A stretch of DNA of 64,000 nt from Paeniglutamicibacter quisquiliarum (GTDB lineage Bacteria; Actinomycetota; Actinomycetes; Actinomycetales; Micrococcaceae), in the NCBI RefSeq assembly GCF_019084045.1, contig NZ_JAHRED010000002.1:62001-126000 (forward strand). Reading direction: 5' to 3'. Of this stretch, positions 35,247-44,007 are shown piece after piece. The notes under the pieces were generated by a model. It was given only the letters and a program-made list of their open reading frames with translations. It did no database searches and was not told the DNA's origin. The translations under genes were made by a program, and so were the position numbers. The first letter of the stretch is position 1. Each line of letters begins with the position of its first letter.

Positions 35247-35528
35247 TTTCCCCGGGCAGTGGAATTCCGCCCCCTTGCACCTAATTGTGACGTCGATCCC
35301 TTTTCGCCCCGCGGGGCGGCGCCGTGAGGGAATTCCCGTCTCCTTTCATGGTCGCCTGACCCCGGAAACTGCGGTAATTCGGGGCTTTTCCCCATGCGAA
35401 AGCACGAATTTTGTTTTCCCGCGATTGCTTGTATGGTTGTTCCGCGCCGTCGACGAAATCCAAACTTCTGGTTGACGGGCCGATTAGTGGAAACTTGTTT
35501 ATTTTGCATAGACTGTTTCTGCACTTAT
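35247..35528. other. Intergenic region between two tRNA genes
   Basis: About 280 bases of lower GC than the surroundings, with no gene seen. A TTGACG (35472-35477) and a TAGACT (35509-35514) lie before tRNA-Pro but their spacing (31) is not that of one promoter. A GGGG-CTTT-CCCC small hairpin sits near 35381-35393. Confidence 0.4.
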
Positions 35529-35603
35529 CGGGGTGTAGCTCAGCTTGGCTAGAGCGCGCGCTTTGGGAGCGTGAGGTCGCAGGTTCGAATCCTGTCACCC
35601 CGA
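35529..35603 (+). tRNA. tRNA-Pro (anticodon TGG)
   Basis: Acceptor CGGGGTG pairs perfectly with CACCCCG. The anticodon loop TTTGGGA gives TGG (35564-35566). The T-arm is GCAGGTTCGAATCCTGT. The discriminator is A at 35603, and CCA is not encoded. It is co-directional with tig, 86 bases upstream of the tig start. Confidence 0.96.
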
Positions 35604-35611
35604 CTCTGTAC

Positions 35612-35648
35612 CTTCAACCCCGCAACGGATACCGTTGCGGGGTTGAAG
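35612..35648 (+). terminator. 17-bp perfect hairpin between tRNA-Pro and tig
   Basis: Arms 35612-35628 and 35632-35648 are fully complementary around an ATA loop. No T-run follows. It may end the tRNA-Pro transcript, or act as a processing signal if transcription reads into tig. Confidence 0.65.
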
Positions 35649-35689
35649 TCCAGCTCAGACCAAACATCACACACCAGGAGTACACCGCT

Positions 35690-37072
35690 GTGAAGAGCGC
35701 CGTCGAAACCCTCACCCCCACCCGGGTCAAGCTCACCGTTGAAGTTCCCTACGAGGAACTGAAGCCGCGTATCGCTGAGGCCTACAAGACCATCGCCAAG
35801 CAGATCCAGGTTCCCGGCTTCCGCGCCGGCAAGGTCCCGGCCCGCATGATTGATCAGCGCGTCGGCCGTGGCTACGTCCTGGAAACTGCCATCAACGAAG
35901 GCATGAACACCTACTACCAGCAGGCCGTCACCGAGAACGAGATCGTTCCGCTTTCGCGCCCCGAGGTCGAAATCACCGAGCAGCCCTCCGCAGAGGTTGC
36001 AGGCGAAGGCCAGCTGGCCTTCCAGGTCGAGATCGACATCCGCCCGAGCATTGAACTGCCGGAGTACAAGGGCCTGGAAGTCACCGTTGACGCCACCGAA
36101 GCCGGCGAAGCCGACATCGAGAAGGCACTGGATGACCTGCGCGGCCGCTTCGGCACGCTCAAGTCCATCGAGCGCCCGGCCGCCGACCAGGACTTCATCA
36201 CCCTTGACCTGACCGCTTCGGTCGAAGGCGAAGAAGTCGACTCGGCCACCGGCCTGTCCTACCAGGTTGGCTCCGGCACCATGCTCGAGGGCATGGACGA
36301 GGCCGTCACCGGCCTGTCCGCAGGCGAAGACGCAACCTTCGTCACCAAGCTTGCCGGCGGCGAGCACGCAGGTGCCGACGCACAGGTCAAGGTCACCGTC
36401 ACCGCCGTCAAGGAGCGCGAGCTCCCGGAGGCCAACGACGACTTTGCGCAGCTGGCTTCCGAGTTCGACACCATGGCCGAATTGCGCGAATCCCTCGCCA
36501 AGGACGCTGCCGAGTCCAAGGTCATGGACCAGGGCGTTGCCGCCCGCGACCTCGTCCTGGACAAGCTCATGGAGCTCGTCGAGGTTCCGGTTCCGGAATC
36601 CGTCATCACCGAGCAGGTCGAGCAGCACTTCGAGCAGGGCGCCCACAACGAGGGTGAAGAGCACGACACCGAAGAGCACCGCACCGAGGTTCGCGAGAAC
36701 ACCGCCAAGGCCTTCAAGAACGAGATCGTGCTCGACGCCGTCGCCGAAGCAGAGAAGATTGGCGTTGCCCAGTCCGAACTGATCGACTACATCGTCCAGA
36801 CCGCCGGCCAGTACGGCATGGACCCGAACCAGTTCGCGCAGATGCTCGACGGCGCCGGCCAGGTCCCGATGCTGGTTGGCGAAGTTCGCCGCCGCAAGGC
36901 ACTTGCCAAGGTGCTGGAACTGGCTGTTGTCACCGACACCAACGGCAACGTCGTTGACCTGAGCGACTTCGTGCGCCCGGCAGGCGAAGAAGAAGAGGGC
37001 TCCGCATCGTCGGCCTCCTCGGCCTCCTCGGCTTCCTCCGCCTCCTCGGCCTCGGCGGCATCCGCCAAGTAG
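35690..37072 (+). CDS. tig: Trigger factor (ribosome-associated chaperone)
   Basis: 460 residues: ribosome-binding tail region ([18 protein letters not shown] at about 45-65), FKBP-type peptidyl-prolyl isomerase domain (about 150-245) and C-terminal chaperone arms. It binds nascent chains at the ribosome exit. The start is GTG 35690 with AGGAG nine bases upstream. The protein ends with an acidic patch EEEE, then a repeating Ser-Ala tail (SASSASSAS type, about 25 residues), encoded by near-identical TCGGCCTCC repeats. It heads the tig-clpP1-clpP2-clpX order, though separated by a terminator. Confidence 0.96.
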   Translation: MKSAVETLTPTRVKLTVEVPYEELKPRIAEAYKTIAKQIQVPGFRAGKVPARMIDQRVGRGYVLETAINEGMNTYYQQAVTENEIVPLSRPEVEITEQPSAEVAGEGQLAFQVEIDIRPSIELPEYKGLEVTVDATEAGEADIEKALDDLRGRFGTLKSIERPAADQDFITLDLTASVEGEEVDSATGLSYQVGSGTMLEGMDEAVTGLSAGEDATFVTKLAGGEHAGADAQVKVTVTAVKERELPEANDDFAQLASEFDTMAELRESLAKDAAESKVMDQGVAARDLVLDKLMELVEVPVPESVITEQVEQHFEQGAHNEGEEHDTEEHRTEVRENTAKAFKNEIVLDAVAEAEKIGVAQSELIDYIVQTAGQYGMDPNQFAQMLDGAGQVPMLVGEVRRRKALAKVLELAVVTDTNGNVVDLSDFVRPAGEEEEGSASSASSASSASSASSASAASAK

Positions 37073-37103
37073 CGCGGCGCCGTTGACCCGGCATTGAACT
37101 CCC

Positions 37104-37147
37104 CAGGCGCGGAGCCACCTGCAAAAGGTGGCTCCGCGCCTGCTTTT
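37104..37147 (+). terminator. Intrinsic terminator after tig
   Basis: 17-bp perfect stem (37104-37120 with 37126-37142), five-base GCAAA loop, followed by CTTTT. Confidence 0.9.
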
Positions 37148-37192
37148 AACCCCGGTTTTAAGCCCATGGCGATGGCGGCCCCGCGCACCATG

Positions 37193-37206
37193 CGCCGACA
37201 GCGAAC
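37193..37206 (-). promoter_or_regulatory. ClgR-like operator upstream of clpP1
   Basis: Read on the minus strand the site is GTTCGC-TGTCG-GCG, which fits the ClgR box known from Streptomyces (GTTCGC, five bases, GCG) as I recall it. It lies about 117 bases before clpP1, after the tig terminator, where the clpP1P2 promoter must be. A TAATGT (37245-37250) could be the -10 hexamer. ClgR activates clp protease genes in actinobacteria. Confidence 0.55.
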
Positions 37207-37322
37207 AGCTGCCCCTGCACCGCCAAAGTCACTGGCCAAGGCAGTAATGTTCAAGGAAGTAAAGAGCCGGTGGCCCGACGGACAGAACATCGGGGCTCGG
37301 CATCACGGAGAGGTATCAGAAC

Positions 37323-37946
37323 ATGTCCAGTGACTCCCGCACTCCCACGATGGCTTCGGTAGATCCGGCCAATCGCGAGGACTACATCTACAATCGACTC
37401 CTCAAGGAGCGGATCATTTGGCTCGGCTCGGAAGTCCGAGACGACAACGCCAACGCGATTTGCTCGCAGCTGCTCCTGCTCTCCGCGGAAGACCCGGAGA
37501 AGGACATCTACCTGTACATCAACTCCCCGGGCGGATCCATCACCGCCGGCATGGCGATCTACGACACCATCCAGTACATCCCCAACGATGTCGTCACCGT
37601 CGCCACCGGCCTGGCCGCTTCCATGGGCCAGTTCCTGCTCTCCTCGGGCACCCCGGGCAAGCGCTACGCCACCCCGAACGCCCGCATCCTGATGCACCAG
37701 CCCTCCGGCGGCATCGGCGGCACCGCCTCGGACATCCGGATCCAGGCCGAACTGATCCTCCACATGAAGAAGGTCATGAGCGAGCTGACCGCCCAGCAGA
37801 CCGGCCAGACCGTTGAGACCATCCTCAAGGACAACGAGCGCGACAAGTGGTTCACCGCCACCGAAGGCCTCGAATACGGCTTCTTCGACCACATCGCCCA
37901 GTCCTCCGGCATCGTCTCCGGTGGCGGCGGGGTTGCAGCAAAGTAA
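37323..37946 (+). CDS. clpP1: ATP-dependent Clp protease proteolytic subunit ClpP1
   Basis: 207 residues, serine peptidase of family S14. The catalytic Ser100 lies in [12 protein letters not shown], His125 in [11 protein letters not shown], and the Asp is further on in the [11 protein letters not shown] region. ATG 37323 is preceded by GGAGAGG. Actinobacteria need two ClpP proteins that form a mixed 14-mer with ClpX or ClpC. It is followed by clpP2 after 45 bases. Confidence 0.95.
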   Translation: MSSDSRTPTMASVDPANREDYIYNRLLKERIIWLGSEVRDDNANAICSQLLLLSAEDPEKDIYLYINSPGGSITAGMAIYDTIQYIPNDVVTVATGLAASMGQFLLSSGTPGKRYATPNARILMHQPSGGIGGTASDIRIQAELILHMKKVMSELTAQQTGQTVETILKDNERDKWFTATEGLEYGFFDHIAQSSGIVSGGGGVAAK

Positions 37947-37991
37947 CGCGACGGAACCCCGGCAGACCTAACTGATTTCCCAGGAGATACG

Positions 37992-38654
37992 ATGAATTTC
38001 ACCCCGCATGCCACCTCCGGCGAAATGCCCTCGGCACGCTACATCCTTCCGCAGTTCGAGGAGCGCACCCCGTACGGGTTCAAGCGCCAGGACCCCTACG
38101 CGAAGTTGTTCGAAGACCGCATCATCTTCCTTGGTGCCCAGGTCGACGACGCCTCCGCAGACGACGTCATGGCCCAGCTGCTCGTCCTGGAGTCCATGGA
38201 CCCCGAGCGCGACATCACCCTGTACATCAACTCGCCAGGCGGCTCGTTCACCGCGATGACGGCCATCTACGACACGATGCAGTTCGTCCGCCCCGAGATC
38301 CAGACCGTCTGCCTGGGCCAGGCCGCCAGCGCCGCTGCGGTGCTGCTGGCCGGCGGCACCCCGGGCAAGCGCCTGGCGCTTCCCAATGCACGCGTGCTGA
38401 TCCACCAGCCCGCCATGGGCGGCGGCGAACGCGGCACCGCGAGCGACCTGCAGATCCAGGCCGAGGAAGTCATGCGCATGCGTGCCTGGCTCGAGACCAC
38501 CCTGGCAGGGCACAGCAACAAGACCGCGGAAGAGGTCGGCAACGACATCGAACGCGACCTGTACATGACCGCCGCCGAGGCCAAGACCTACGGCCTGATC
38601 GACGAGGTCCTGACCCCGCGCAAGATCAAGTCCCAGGGCAGCATCACCCGCTAG
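37992..38654 (+). CDS. clpP2: ATP-dependent Clp protease proteolytic subunit ClpP2
   Basis: 220 residues. The catalytic Ser113 lies in [15 protein letters not shown] and His138 in [12 protein letters not shown]. The Gly-rich handle sequence [10 protein letters not shown] differs from ClpP1, as expected of the second ring. It starts at ATG 37992 with AGGAG six bases upstream. Co-transcribed with clpP1, and clpX follows after 165 bases. Confidence 0.95.
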   Translation: MNFTPHATSGEMPSARYILPQFEERTPYGFKRQDPYAKLFEDRIIFLGAQVDDASADDVMAQLLVLESMDPERDITLYINSPGGSFTAMTAIYDTMQFVRPEIQTVCLGQAASAAAVLLAGGTPGKRLALPNARVLIHQPAMGGGERGTASDLQIQAEEVMRMRAWLETTLAGHSNKTAEEVGNDIERDLYMTAAEAKTYGLIDEVLTPRKIKSQGSITR

Positions 38655-38819
38655 GCGCGGGACACGGCGGGCGGGCGGCTTCCGCGGGGCGCGAAACATG
38701 CGCACCACGGGCCGCCCGTTCGCCCATTCTGACGGCGCTCTGTCATAGAGTTAAGGCAGTTCAGCATTTCCGGTTCTCTCGGGCCGGTCTTACCGGTACC
38801 AGATAAGGGGACCAATACG

Positions 38820-40112
38820 ATGGCACGCATGGGTGAAGGGTCTGATCTGCTCAAGTGTTCCTTCTGTGGCAAGAGCCAGAAGCAGGTTCGCAAGCTGATC
38901 GCCGGCCACGGCGTCTACATCTGCACCGAGTGCATCGAACTCTGCAACGAGATCATCGAGGAAGAGCTCGCCGAGGTCGAAGAGGGCGTTGACTTCGAAC
39001 TGCCCAAGCCGAAGGAAATCTTCGACTCCCTGCAGGAATACGTCATCGGCCAGGAAGGCGCCAAGCGCTCGCTGGCGGTGGCCGTCTACAACCACTACAA
39101 GCGCATCCAGGGCGGCGCGGCGGCCAAGTCCGTTTCGGCACTCTCCGACGCCAACTCCCTCGACGAGGTCGAGGTCGCCAAGTCCAACATCCTGCTGATC
39201 GGGCCCACCGGCTGCGGCAAGACCTACCTGGCCCAGACGCTGGCCCGGCGGCTCAACGTTCCCTTCGCCGTCGCCGACGCCACGTCGTTGACCGAGGCAG
39301 GCTACGTGGGCGAGGATGTCGAGAACATCCTGCTCAAGCTCATCCAGGCGGCGGACTACGACGTCAAGAGGGCCGAGCAGGGGATCATCTACATCGATGA
39401 GATCGACAAGATCTCGCGCAAGAGCGAGAACCCCTCGATCACCAGGGACGTCTCGGGCGAGGGAGTCCAGCAGGCCCTGTTGAAGATTCTCGAGGGCACC
39501 GTCGCGGCGGTTCCGCCGCAGGGCGGACGCAAGCACCCGCACCAGGAATTCATCCAGTTGGACACCACCAACGTGCTGTTCATCGTCGCGGGCGCCTTTG
39601 CCGGACTCGAGGAGATCATTTCCTCCCGTGCCGGGCGCAAGGGAATTGGCTTCGGCGCACCGCTGTCGGCGCTGAAGTCCGAGGCCGCCTCGTATTCGGA
39701 CGTGCGCCCGGAGGACCTGCTGAAGTTCGGGCTCATCCCGGAATTCATCGGCAGGCTCCCGGTGATCAGCACCGTGGAAAAGCTTGACCGCGAGTCCTTG
39801 ATCAAGATCCTGTCCGAACCCAAGAACGCGCTGATCAAGCAATACCAAAAGATGTTCCGCATGGACGGCGTCGAGCTGACCTTTGAACTGGGTGCCCTGG
39901 AAGCCATTGCCGACCTCGCCCTGGCCCGCGACACCGGAGCCCGGGGACTGCGCGCGATCCTGGAGGAAACCCTCAGCGCCACCATGTTCGAAATGCCGAG
40001 CCGCGACGACGTCGCCGAGGTCGTCATCACGGCCGATGTGGTGCTCAATGGGGCCGAACCGTCCCTGATCTCCGCGCAGGTCGTCGACAAGCGCGGGAAG
40101 AAAACCGCCTAG
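38820..40112 (+). CDS. clpX: ATP-dependent Clp protease ATPase ClpX
   Basis: 430 residues. The N-terminal zinc-binding domain has Cys13, Cys16, Cys35 and Cys38. Walker A GPTGCGKT lies at 128-135 and Walker [11 protein letters not shown] near 195. The IGFGA loop (residues 279-283), the position of the ClpP-docking loop, and the C-terminal [11 protein letters not shown] follow. It unfolds substrates and feeds them to the ClpP1P2 ring. The 165-base gap after clpP2 may hold its own promoter. Confidence 0.97.
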   Translation: MARMGEGSDLLKCSFCGKSQKQVRKLIAGHGVYICTECIELCNEIIEEELAEVEEGVDFELPKPKEIFDSLQEYVIGQEGAKRSLAVAVYNHYKRIQGGAAAKSVSALSDANSLDEVEVAKSNILLIGPTGCGKTYLAQTLARRLNVPFAVADATSLTEAGYVGEDVENILLKLIQAADYDVKRAEQGIIYIDEIDKISRKSENPSITRDVSGEGVQQALLKILEGTVAAVPPQGGRKHPHQEFIQLDTTNVLFIVAGAFAGLEEIISSRAGRKGIGFGAPLSALKSEAASYSDVRPEDLLKFGLIPEFIGRLPVISTVEKLDRESLIKILSEPKNALIKQYQKMFRMDGVELTFELGALEAIADLALARDTGARGLRAILEETLSATMFEMPSRDDVAEVVITADVVLNGAEPSLISAQVVDKRGKKTA

Positions 40113-40127
40113 CAATTACGTTGTAAA

Positions 40128-40159
40128 CCCCGGGTCCGGCCCCACGGGGAAGCCCGGGG
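40128..40159 (+). terminator. Hairpin after clpX
   Basis: 7-bp stem CCCCGGG/CCCGGGG with an 18-base loop, 15 bases after the clpX stop, no T-run. Weak evidence for a terminator. Confidence 0.4.
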
Positions 40160-40197
40160 CTCGACCACTCATGTCATCCAATCGAAGGAGTAGTACG

Positions 40198-40845
40198 TTG
40201 TCCGAGAAGACTCACGTTGATTTCTGGTTTGACCCGGTCTGCCCCTTCGCCTGGGCGACCTCCCGCTGGGTCCTGGAGGTCGAGAAGGTGCGCGACATCG
40301 AGGTGGCGTGGCATGTCATGTCGCTTTCCGTGCTCAACGACGGCCGCGAGGGCCTGAGCGACCACTACCGTGAATTCGTGGCCAAGGGCTGGGGGCCTGT
40401 GCGCGTCCTGATCGCTGCCGCGCAGAAGCACGGCGACGCGGTACTTGGCGATCTCTACACCGCCATGGGAGAGCTGCTGCACTACGAAAAGGTCGAGGAC
40501 TACAGCGAGGTCATTTCCCGTGCACTGGCCAAGGTCGGCCTCGAACCGGAGTTGGCCGACGCGGCCACCGGCACCGAGCATGACCAGGCACTCAAGGCCA
40601 GCCACGAGAACGGGATCTCCCAGGTCGGACAGGATGTCGGCACCCCGGTCATGGCCCTGAACGGCACCGCATTCTTCGGACCTGTCATCACCCGCGTCCC
40701 GGTGGGCGAGGAAGCCGGCAAGCTCTTTGACGCCGCCGTCACCCTGGCCTCCTTCCCGTACTTCTTCGAAATCAAGCGGAGCCGGACCGAGAGCCCGCAG
40801 TTCGACGTCCCGGCCAGCGAACAGGAAAGCCTGTCAAGGGCCTAA
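40198..40845 (+). CDS. DsbA-family protein, mycothiol-dependent nitroreductase-like (Rv2466c-like)
   Basis: 215 residues of the DsbA/FrnE thioredoxin-like superfamily. The active-site region reads FWFDPVCPFAWATSRWV, as in mycobacterial Rv2466c, but the usual CPWC is here CPFA: Cys15 is kept and the second Cys is Ala. That suggests a monothiol mechanism using mycothiol, the actinobacterial low-molecular-weight thiol. A cis-Pro loop GTPVMALNG is present. The best start is TTG 40198, with GAAGGAG seven bases upstream. An ATG at 40171 would place that sequence inside the gene. It follows clpX after 85 bases. Confidence 0.85.
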   Translation: MSEKTHVDFWFDPVCPFAWATSRWVLEVEKVRDIEVAWHVMSLSVLNDGREGLSDHYREFVAKGWGPVRVLIAAAQKHGDAVLGDLYTAMGELLHYEKVEDYSEVISRALAKVGLEPELADAATGTEHDQALKASHENGISQVGQDVGTPVMALNGTAFFGPVITRVPVGEEAGKLFDAAVTLASFPYFFEIKRSRTESPQFDVPASEQESLSRA

Positions 40846-40862
40846 ATATCCAATAAATAAAC

Positions 40863-40904
40863 CAAGGGGCCGGAGCAAACCACAAAGTTTGCTTCGGCCC
40901 CTTG
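40863..40904 (+). terminator. Terminator after the DsbA-like gene
   Basis: 18-bp stem with one G-T wobble (40863-40880 with 40887-40904), CACAAA loop, 17 bases after the stop codon. Confidence 0.8.
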
Positions 40905-41160
40905 CTGGTTCGCAGGGCGGAGCGTATAAAAGTAATACGCATCACTACCGGAATGATGCCGAACAAAAACCGAATTCGCGGTGACGAGCTATTGGAATCT
41001 CTTCTAGCTCGGCTGCAGCAGCGAAGCAGCAAGACCCACGCAACGAGGATTTTGTCCGGTTCTCTAAATCAACGCTGTACGAGAACCATCACCGAGTCGA
41101 AGCCCCTCCGACATTAGTTTGTCAGCCGAAGGGGCTTCCCCTCTGTCTGCCGCCTGGTGC
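40905..41160. other. Lower-GC intergenic block with three inverted repeats
   Basis: About 255 bases with no convincing gene. It holds GCGTAT-N7-ATACGC (40922-40940), GGTTCTC-N16-GAGAACC (41058-41087) and a hairpin GAAGCCCCT/AGGGGCTTC (41099-41138). Short frames here have no family character. It could include a small RNA or a remnant of mobile DNA. The last hairpin resembles a terminator. Confidence 0.4.
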
Positions 41161-41194
41161 GATGCCGGAAGAGGGGACGGTCCCGGTTGAAAAG

Positions 41195-41242
41195 ACGAGG
41201 GCGCCGTGCCCCACCCCGCGGGGTGGGGCACGGCGCCCTCGT
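41195..41242 (-). terminator. 48-base perfect palindrome, terminator of valS
   Basis: 24-base arms 41195-41218 and 41219-41242 are exactly complementary with no separating bases. It begins 24 bases beyond the valS stop on the minus strand and is followed there by CTTTTC, giving a standard terminator with an extreme stem. Confidence 0.88.
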
Positions 41243-41266
41243 TGCCGGGACCCCGGCACCTGGAAG

Positions 41267-43894
41267 CTAGGCCTGGACGGTGTCCTCGGCCGGTGCCAGT
41301 ACCACGTCACTGACCGTCAGGTCGCCTTCGACCGCAACCAGGCTCATGTCCTTGGCGTTGCCGGCTGCCAGCAGGTCGCCCAGTCCGCTGCGCAGCAGCT
41401 CCAAGGTGGCCTCGGGCGCGGAGATCACGCCGGAGAGCACCGCGGTGCGCTGCTTGACCTTGGCCTCGGACTTGGCCTTGCGGATTCCCGAGAGCGCCTC
41501 GCCGACGATCGGCAGCACCGCGGTGTTGGCACCTTCGATGGCGCCGGCCAAGTGGGCGGAGCCGGGCCACGGAGCGCGGTGCACCGAGCCGGCGCGCCAC
41601 CAGCCCCAGACCTCTTCGGTGGCGAAGGGCAGGAACGGGGCAAAGAGGCGCAGCACCGAATCCAGCGTGGTGGCCAGGGTGGCAAGCACCGACGCCTGTT
41701 CCGCGTCGCCGCGGGCACCGTAGGCCCGGTCCTTGATCAATTCGACGTAGTCGTCGGTGAACGACCAGAAGAACGACTCGGTGATGTCCAGTGCACGTGC
41801 GTAGTCATAGGCGTCGAAGGCGCGGGAGGCGTCGTCGATGACCTGCGACAGGCGGGCCAGCAGCGACTTGTCCAGGCCGTTGGTGACCACCGAGGCATCG
41901 CCGGAAATGACGTTGGCCTCGGTGGCGCCCAGGTTCAGCACGAACTTGGAGGCGTTGAGGATCTTGATCGCCAGGCGGCGGCCGATCTTCATCTGGTTGA
42001 TCTCGTACGCGGTGTCGGCACCCAGCTTGGCGCTGGCCGCCCAGTAGCGCACGGCGTCGGATCCGAAGTCGTTGAGCACGTCGGTGGGGACCACCACGTT
42101 GCCCTTGGACTTGGACATCTTCTTGCGATCCGGATCGAGGATCCAACCGGAGATCGCCGCGTGCTTCCACGGGGCGACATCGTGCAGTGCGTCGGCGCGC
42201 ACGGCGGAGGAGAAGAGCCAGGTGCGGATGATGTCGTGGCCCTGCGGGCGCAGGTCGAACGGGAAGACCTTGTTGAAGAAGTCCTCATCCCGGCTCCAGC
42301 GGCCCACGATCTGCGGGGTCAGCGAGCTGGTGGCCCAGGTGTCGAGCACGTCGGCGTCACCGACGAAGCCGCCGGCTTCGTTGCGCTGGGACTCGTCATA
42401 TCCCGGGGCCACGTCTGCCGCGGGATCGACCGGCAGCATCTCATCGGTCGGCAGGATCGGGTTCTCGTAGTCCGGTTCCCCTGCCGCGTCCAGCGGGTAC
42501 CAGACCGGCACGGGAACGCCGAAGAAGCGCTGGCGGGAGACCAGCCAGTCGCCGTTCAGGCCCGAGATCCAGTTCTCGTAGCGCGAGCGCATGAAGGCGG
42601 GGTGGAATTCGATCTGCTCGCCGCGCTTGATGAGGCGTTCGCGGCGCTCCTCGTCGCGCCCGCCGTTGCGGATGTACCACTGGCGGGAGGAGACGATCTC
42701 CAGGGGCTTGTCGCCCTTTTCGAAGAAGTTCACCGGGTGGCTGATCTTCTTCGGTTCCCCGTCGAGCAGGTTCGCGGCGGCCAGCAGCTCGACGACGCCC
42801 TCCTTGGCGGAGAACACGGTCTTGCCGGCGATCTGCCCGTAGGCCTCGGCGCCGGCCGGCGTGGTGATCCACTCCGGGGTCTCGGCGATGACGCGGCCGT
42901 CGCGGCCGATGATGGCGCGGGTCGGCAGCTGCAGTTCGCGCCACCAGGTCACGTCGTTCAAGTCGCCGAAGGTGCAGACCATCGCGATGCCCGAGCCCTT
43001 GTCCATCTTGGCCAGCGCGTGCGGGTAGACCGTGACGGGCACATCGAAGAGCGGGGAGGTGACGGTCTTGCCGAAGAGCGGCTTGTAGCGCTCGTCGTCC
43101 GGGTTTGCGACCAGGCCGGCACAGGCGGCCAGCAGCTCGGGACGGGTGGTCTCGATGAAGACCTGGGTGCCGTCCTCGGCGGTGAACGGGTAGCGGTAGT
43201 ACGCGCCGGGCATTTCCCGGTCCTCGAGCTCGGCCTGCGCCACCGCGGTGCGGAAGGTGACGTCCCACAGCGTGGGCGCCTCGGCCATGTACGCGTCGCC
43301 GGCTGCCAGGTTGGCCAGGAAGGCGCGCTGGGAGACCGAGCGGGAAACGTCGTCGATGGTGCGGTAGGTCAGGTCCCAGTCGACGGACAGGCCCAGGGTG
43401 GAGAAGAGGTGCTCGAAGACCTTCTCGTCCTCGACGGCCAGTTCCTCGCAGAGCTCGATGAAGTTCTTGCGGGACACGACGTCCCAGTCGCGCTGGTTCT
43501 TCGCCGGGGTCGCCGGGGGGCGGTAACCCTCGACGTAGGCGTACGTGGGGTCGCAGCGCACGCCGTAGTAGTTCTGCACGCGGCGCTCGGTGGGCAGGCC
43601 GTTGTCGTCCCAGCCCATCGGGTAGAACACGTTCTTGCCGCGCATGCGCTGGTAGCGGGCCAGCACGTCGGTCTGGGTGTAGGAGAACATGTGTCCCACG
43701 TGCAGCGAGCCCGAGGCCGTCGGCGGGGGAGTGTCGATCGAGTAGACCTGCTCGCGCGTGGTCTCTGCGTTGAATTTGTAGGTGCCTTGCTCGCGCCAGC
43801 GGGCGCCAAGGCGTTCCTCCAGGCCCTCAAGAACGGGCTTGTCCGGAACGGAAACGATGACGGGCGTGTCTGTGCCCAAGGTGTCTTCTGCCAT
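41267..43894 (-). CDS. valS: Valyl-tRNA synthetase
   Basis: 875 residues, class I synthetase. The HIGH-type motif reads GSLHVGHMFSYTQTD (65-68), with TPPPTASG before it. The KMSKS motif is DRKKMSKSKGNVVVPTD. An editing domain with TTRPELLAACAGLVANPDD and a C-terminal anticodon-binding domain follow. ATG 43894 (MAEDTLGTD) has GGGAG about nine bases upstream, preferred over ATG 43903. It charges tRNA-Val in the cytoplasm. It is monocistronic, with a strong terminator. Confidence 0.97.
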   Translation of the reverse strand: MAEDTLGTDTPVIVSVPDKPVLEGLEERLGARWREQGTYKFNAETTREQVYSIDTPPPTASGSLHVGHMFSYTQTDVLARYQRMRGKNVFYPMGWDDNGLPTERRVQNYYGVRCDPTYAYVEGYRPPATPAKNQRDWDVVSRKNFIELCEELAVEDEKVFEHLFSTLGLSVDWDLTYRTIDDVSRSVSQRAFLANLAAGDAYMAEAPTLWDVTFRTAVAQAELEDREMPGAYYRYPFTAEDGTQVFIETTRPELLAACAGLVANPDDERYKPLFGKTVTSPLFDVPVTVYPHALAKMDKGSGIAMVCTFGDLNDVTWWRELQLPTRAIIGRDGRVIAETPEWITTPAGAEAYGQIAGKTVFSAKEGVVELLAAANLLDGEPKKISHPVNFFEKGDKPLEIVSSRQWYIRNGGRDEERRERLIKRGEQIEFHPAFMRSRYENWISGLNGDWLVSRQRFFGVPVPVWYPLDAAGEPDYENPILPTDEMLPVDPAADVAPGYDESQRNEAGGFVGDADVLDTWATSSLTPQIVGRWSRDEDFFNKVFPFDLRPQGHDIIRTWLFSSAVRADALHDVAPWKHAAISGWILDPDRKKMSKSKGNVVVPTDVLNDFGSDAVRYWAASAKLGADTAYEINQMKIGRRLAIKILNASKFVLNLGATEANVISGDASVVTNGLDKSLLARLSQVIDDASRAFDAYDYARALDITESFFWSFTDDYVELIKDRAYGARGDAEQASVLATLATTLDSVLRLFAPFLPFATEEVWGWWRAGSVHRAPWPGSAHLAGAIEGANTAVLPIVGEALSGIRKAKSEAKVKQRTAVLSGVISAPEATLELLRSGLGDLLAAGNAKDMSLVAVEGDLTVSDVVLAPAEDTVQA

Positions 43895-44007
43895 GTTGAC
43901 CATTCTCCCATGAGCGCGGGCATTCCCCCCAGTCGGGCCCGGTTGATGCGCGCCACAGGGAGGCCGGGGGCGCACGCCACGATGCCGCGTGCGCCCCGGG
44001 CCCGGGA

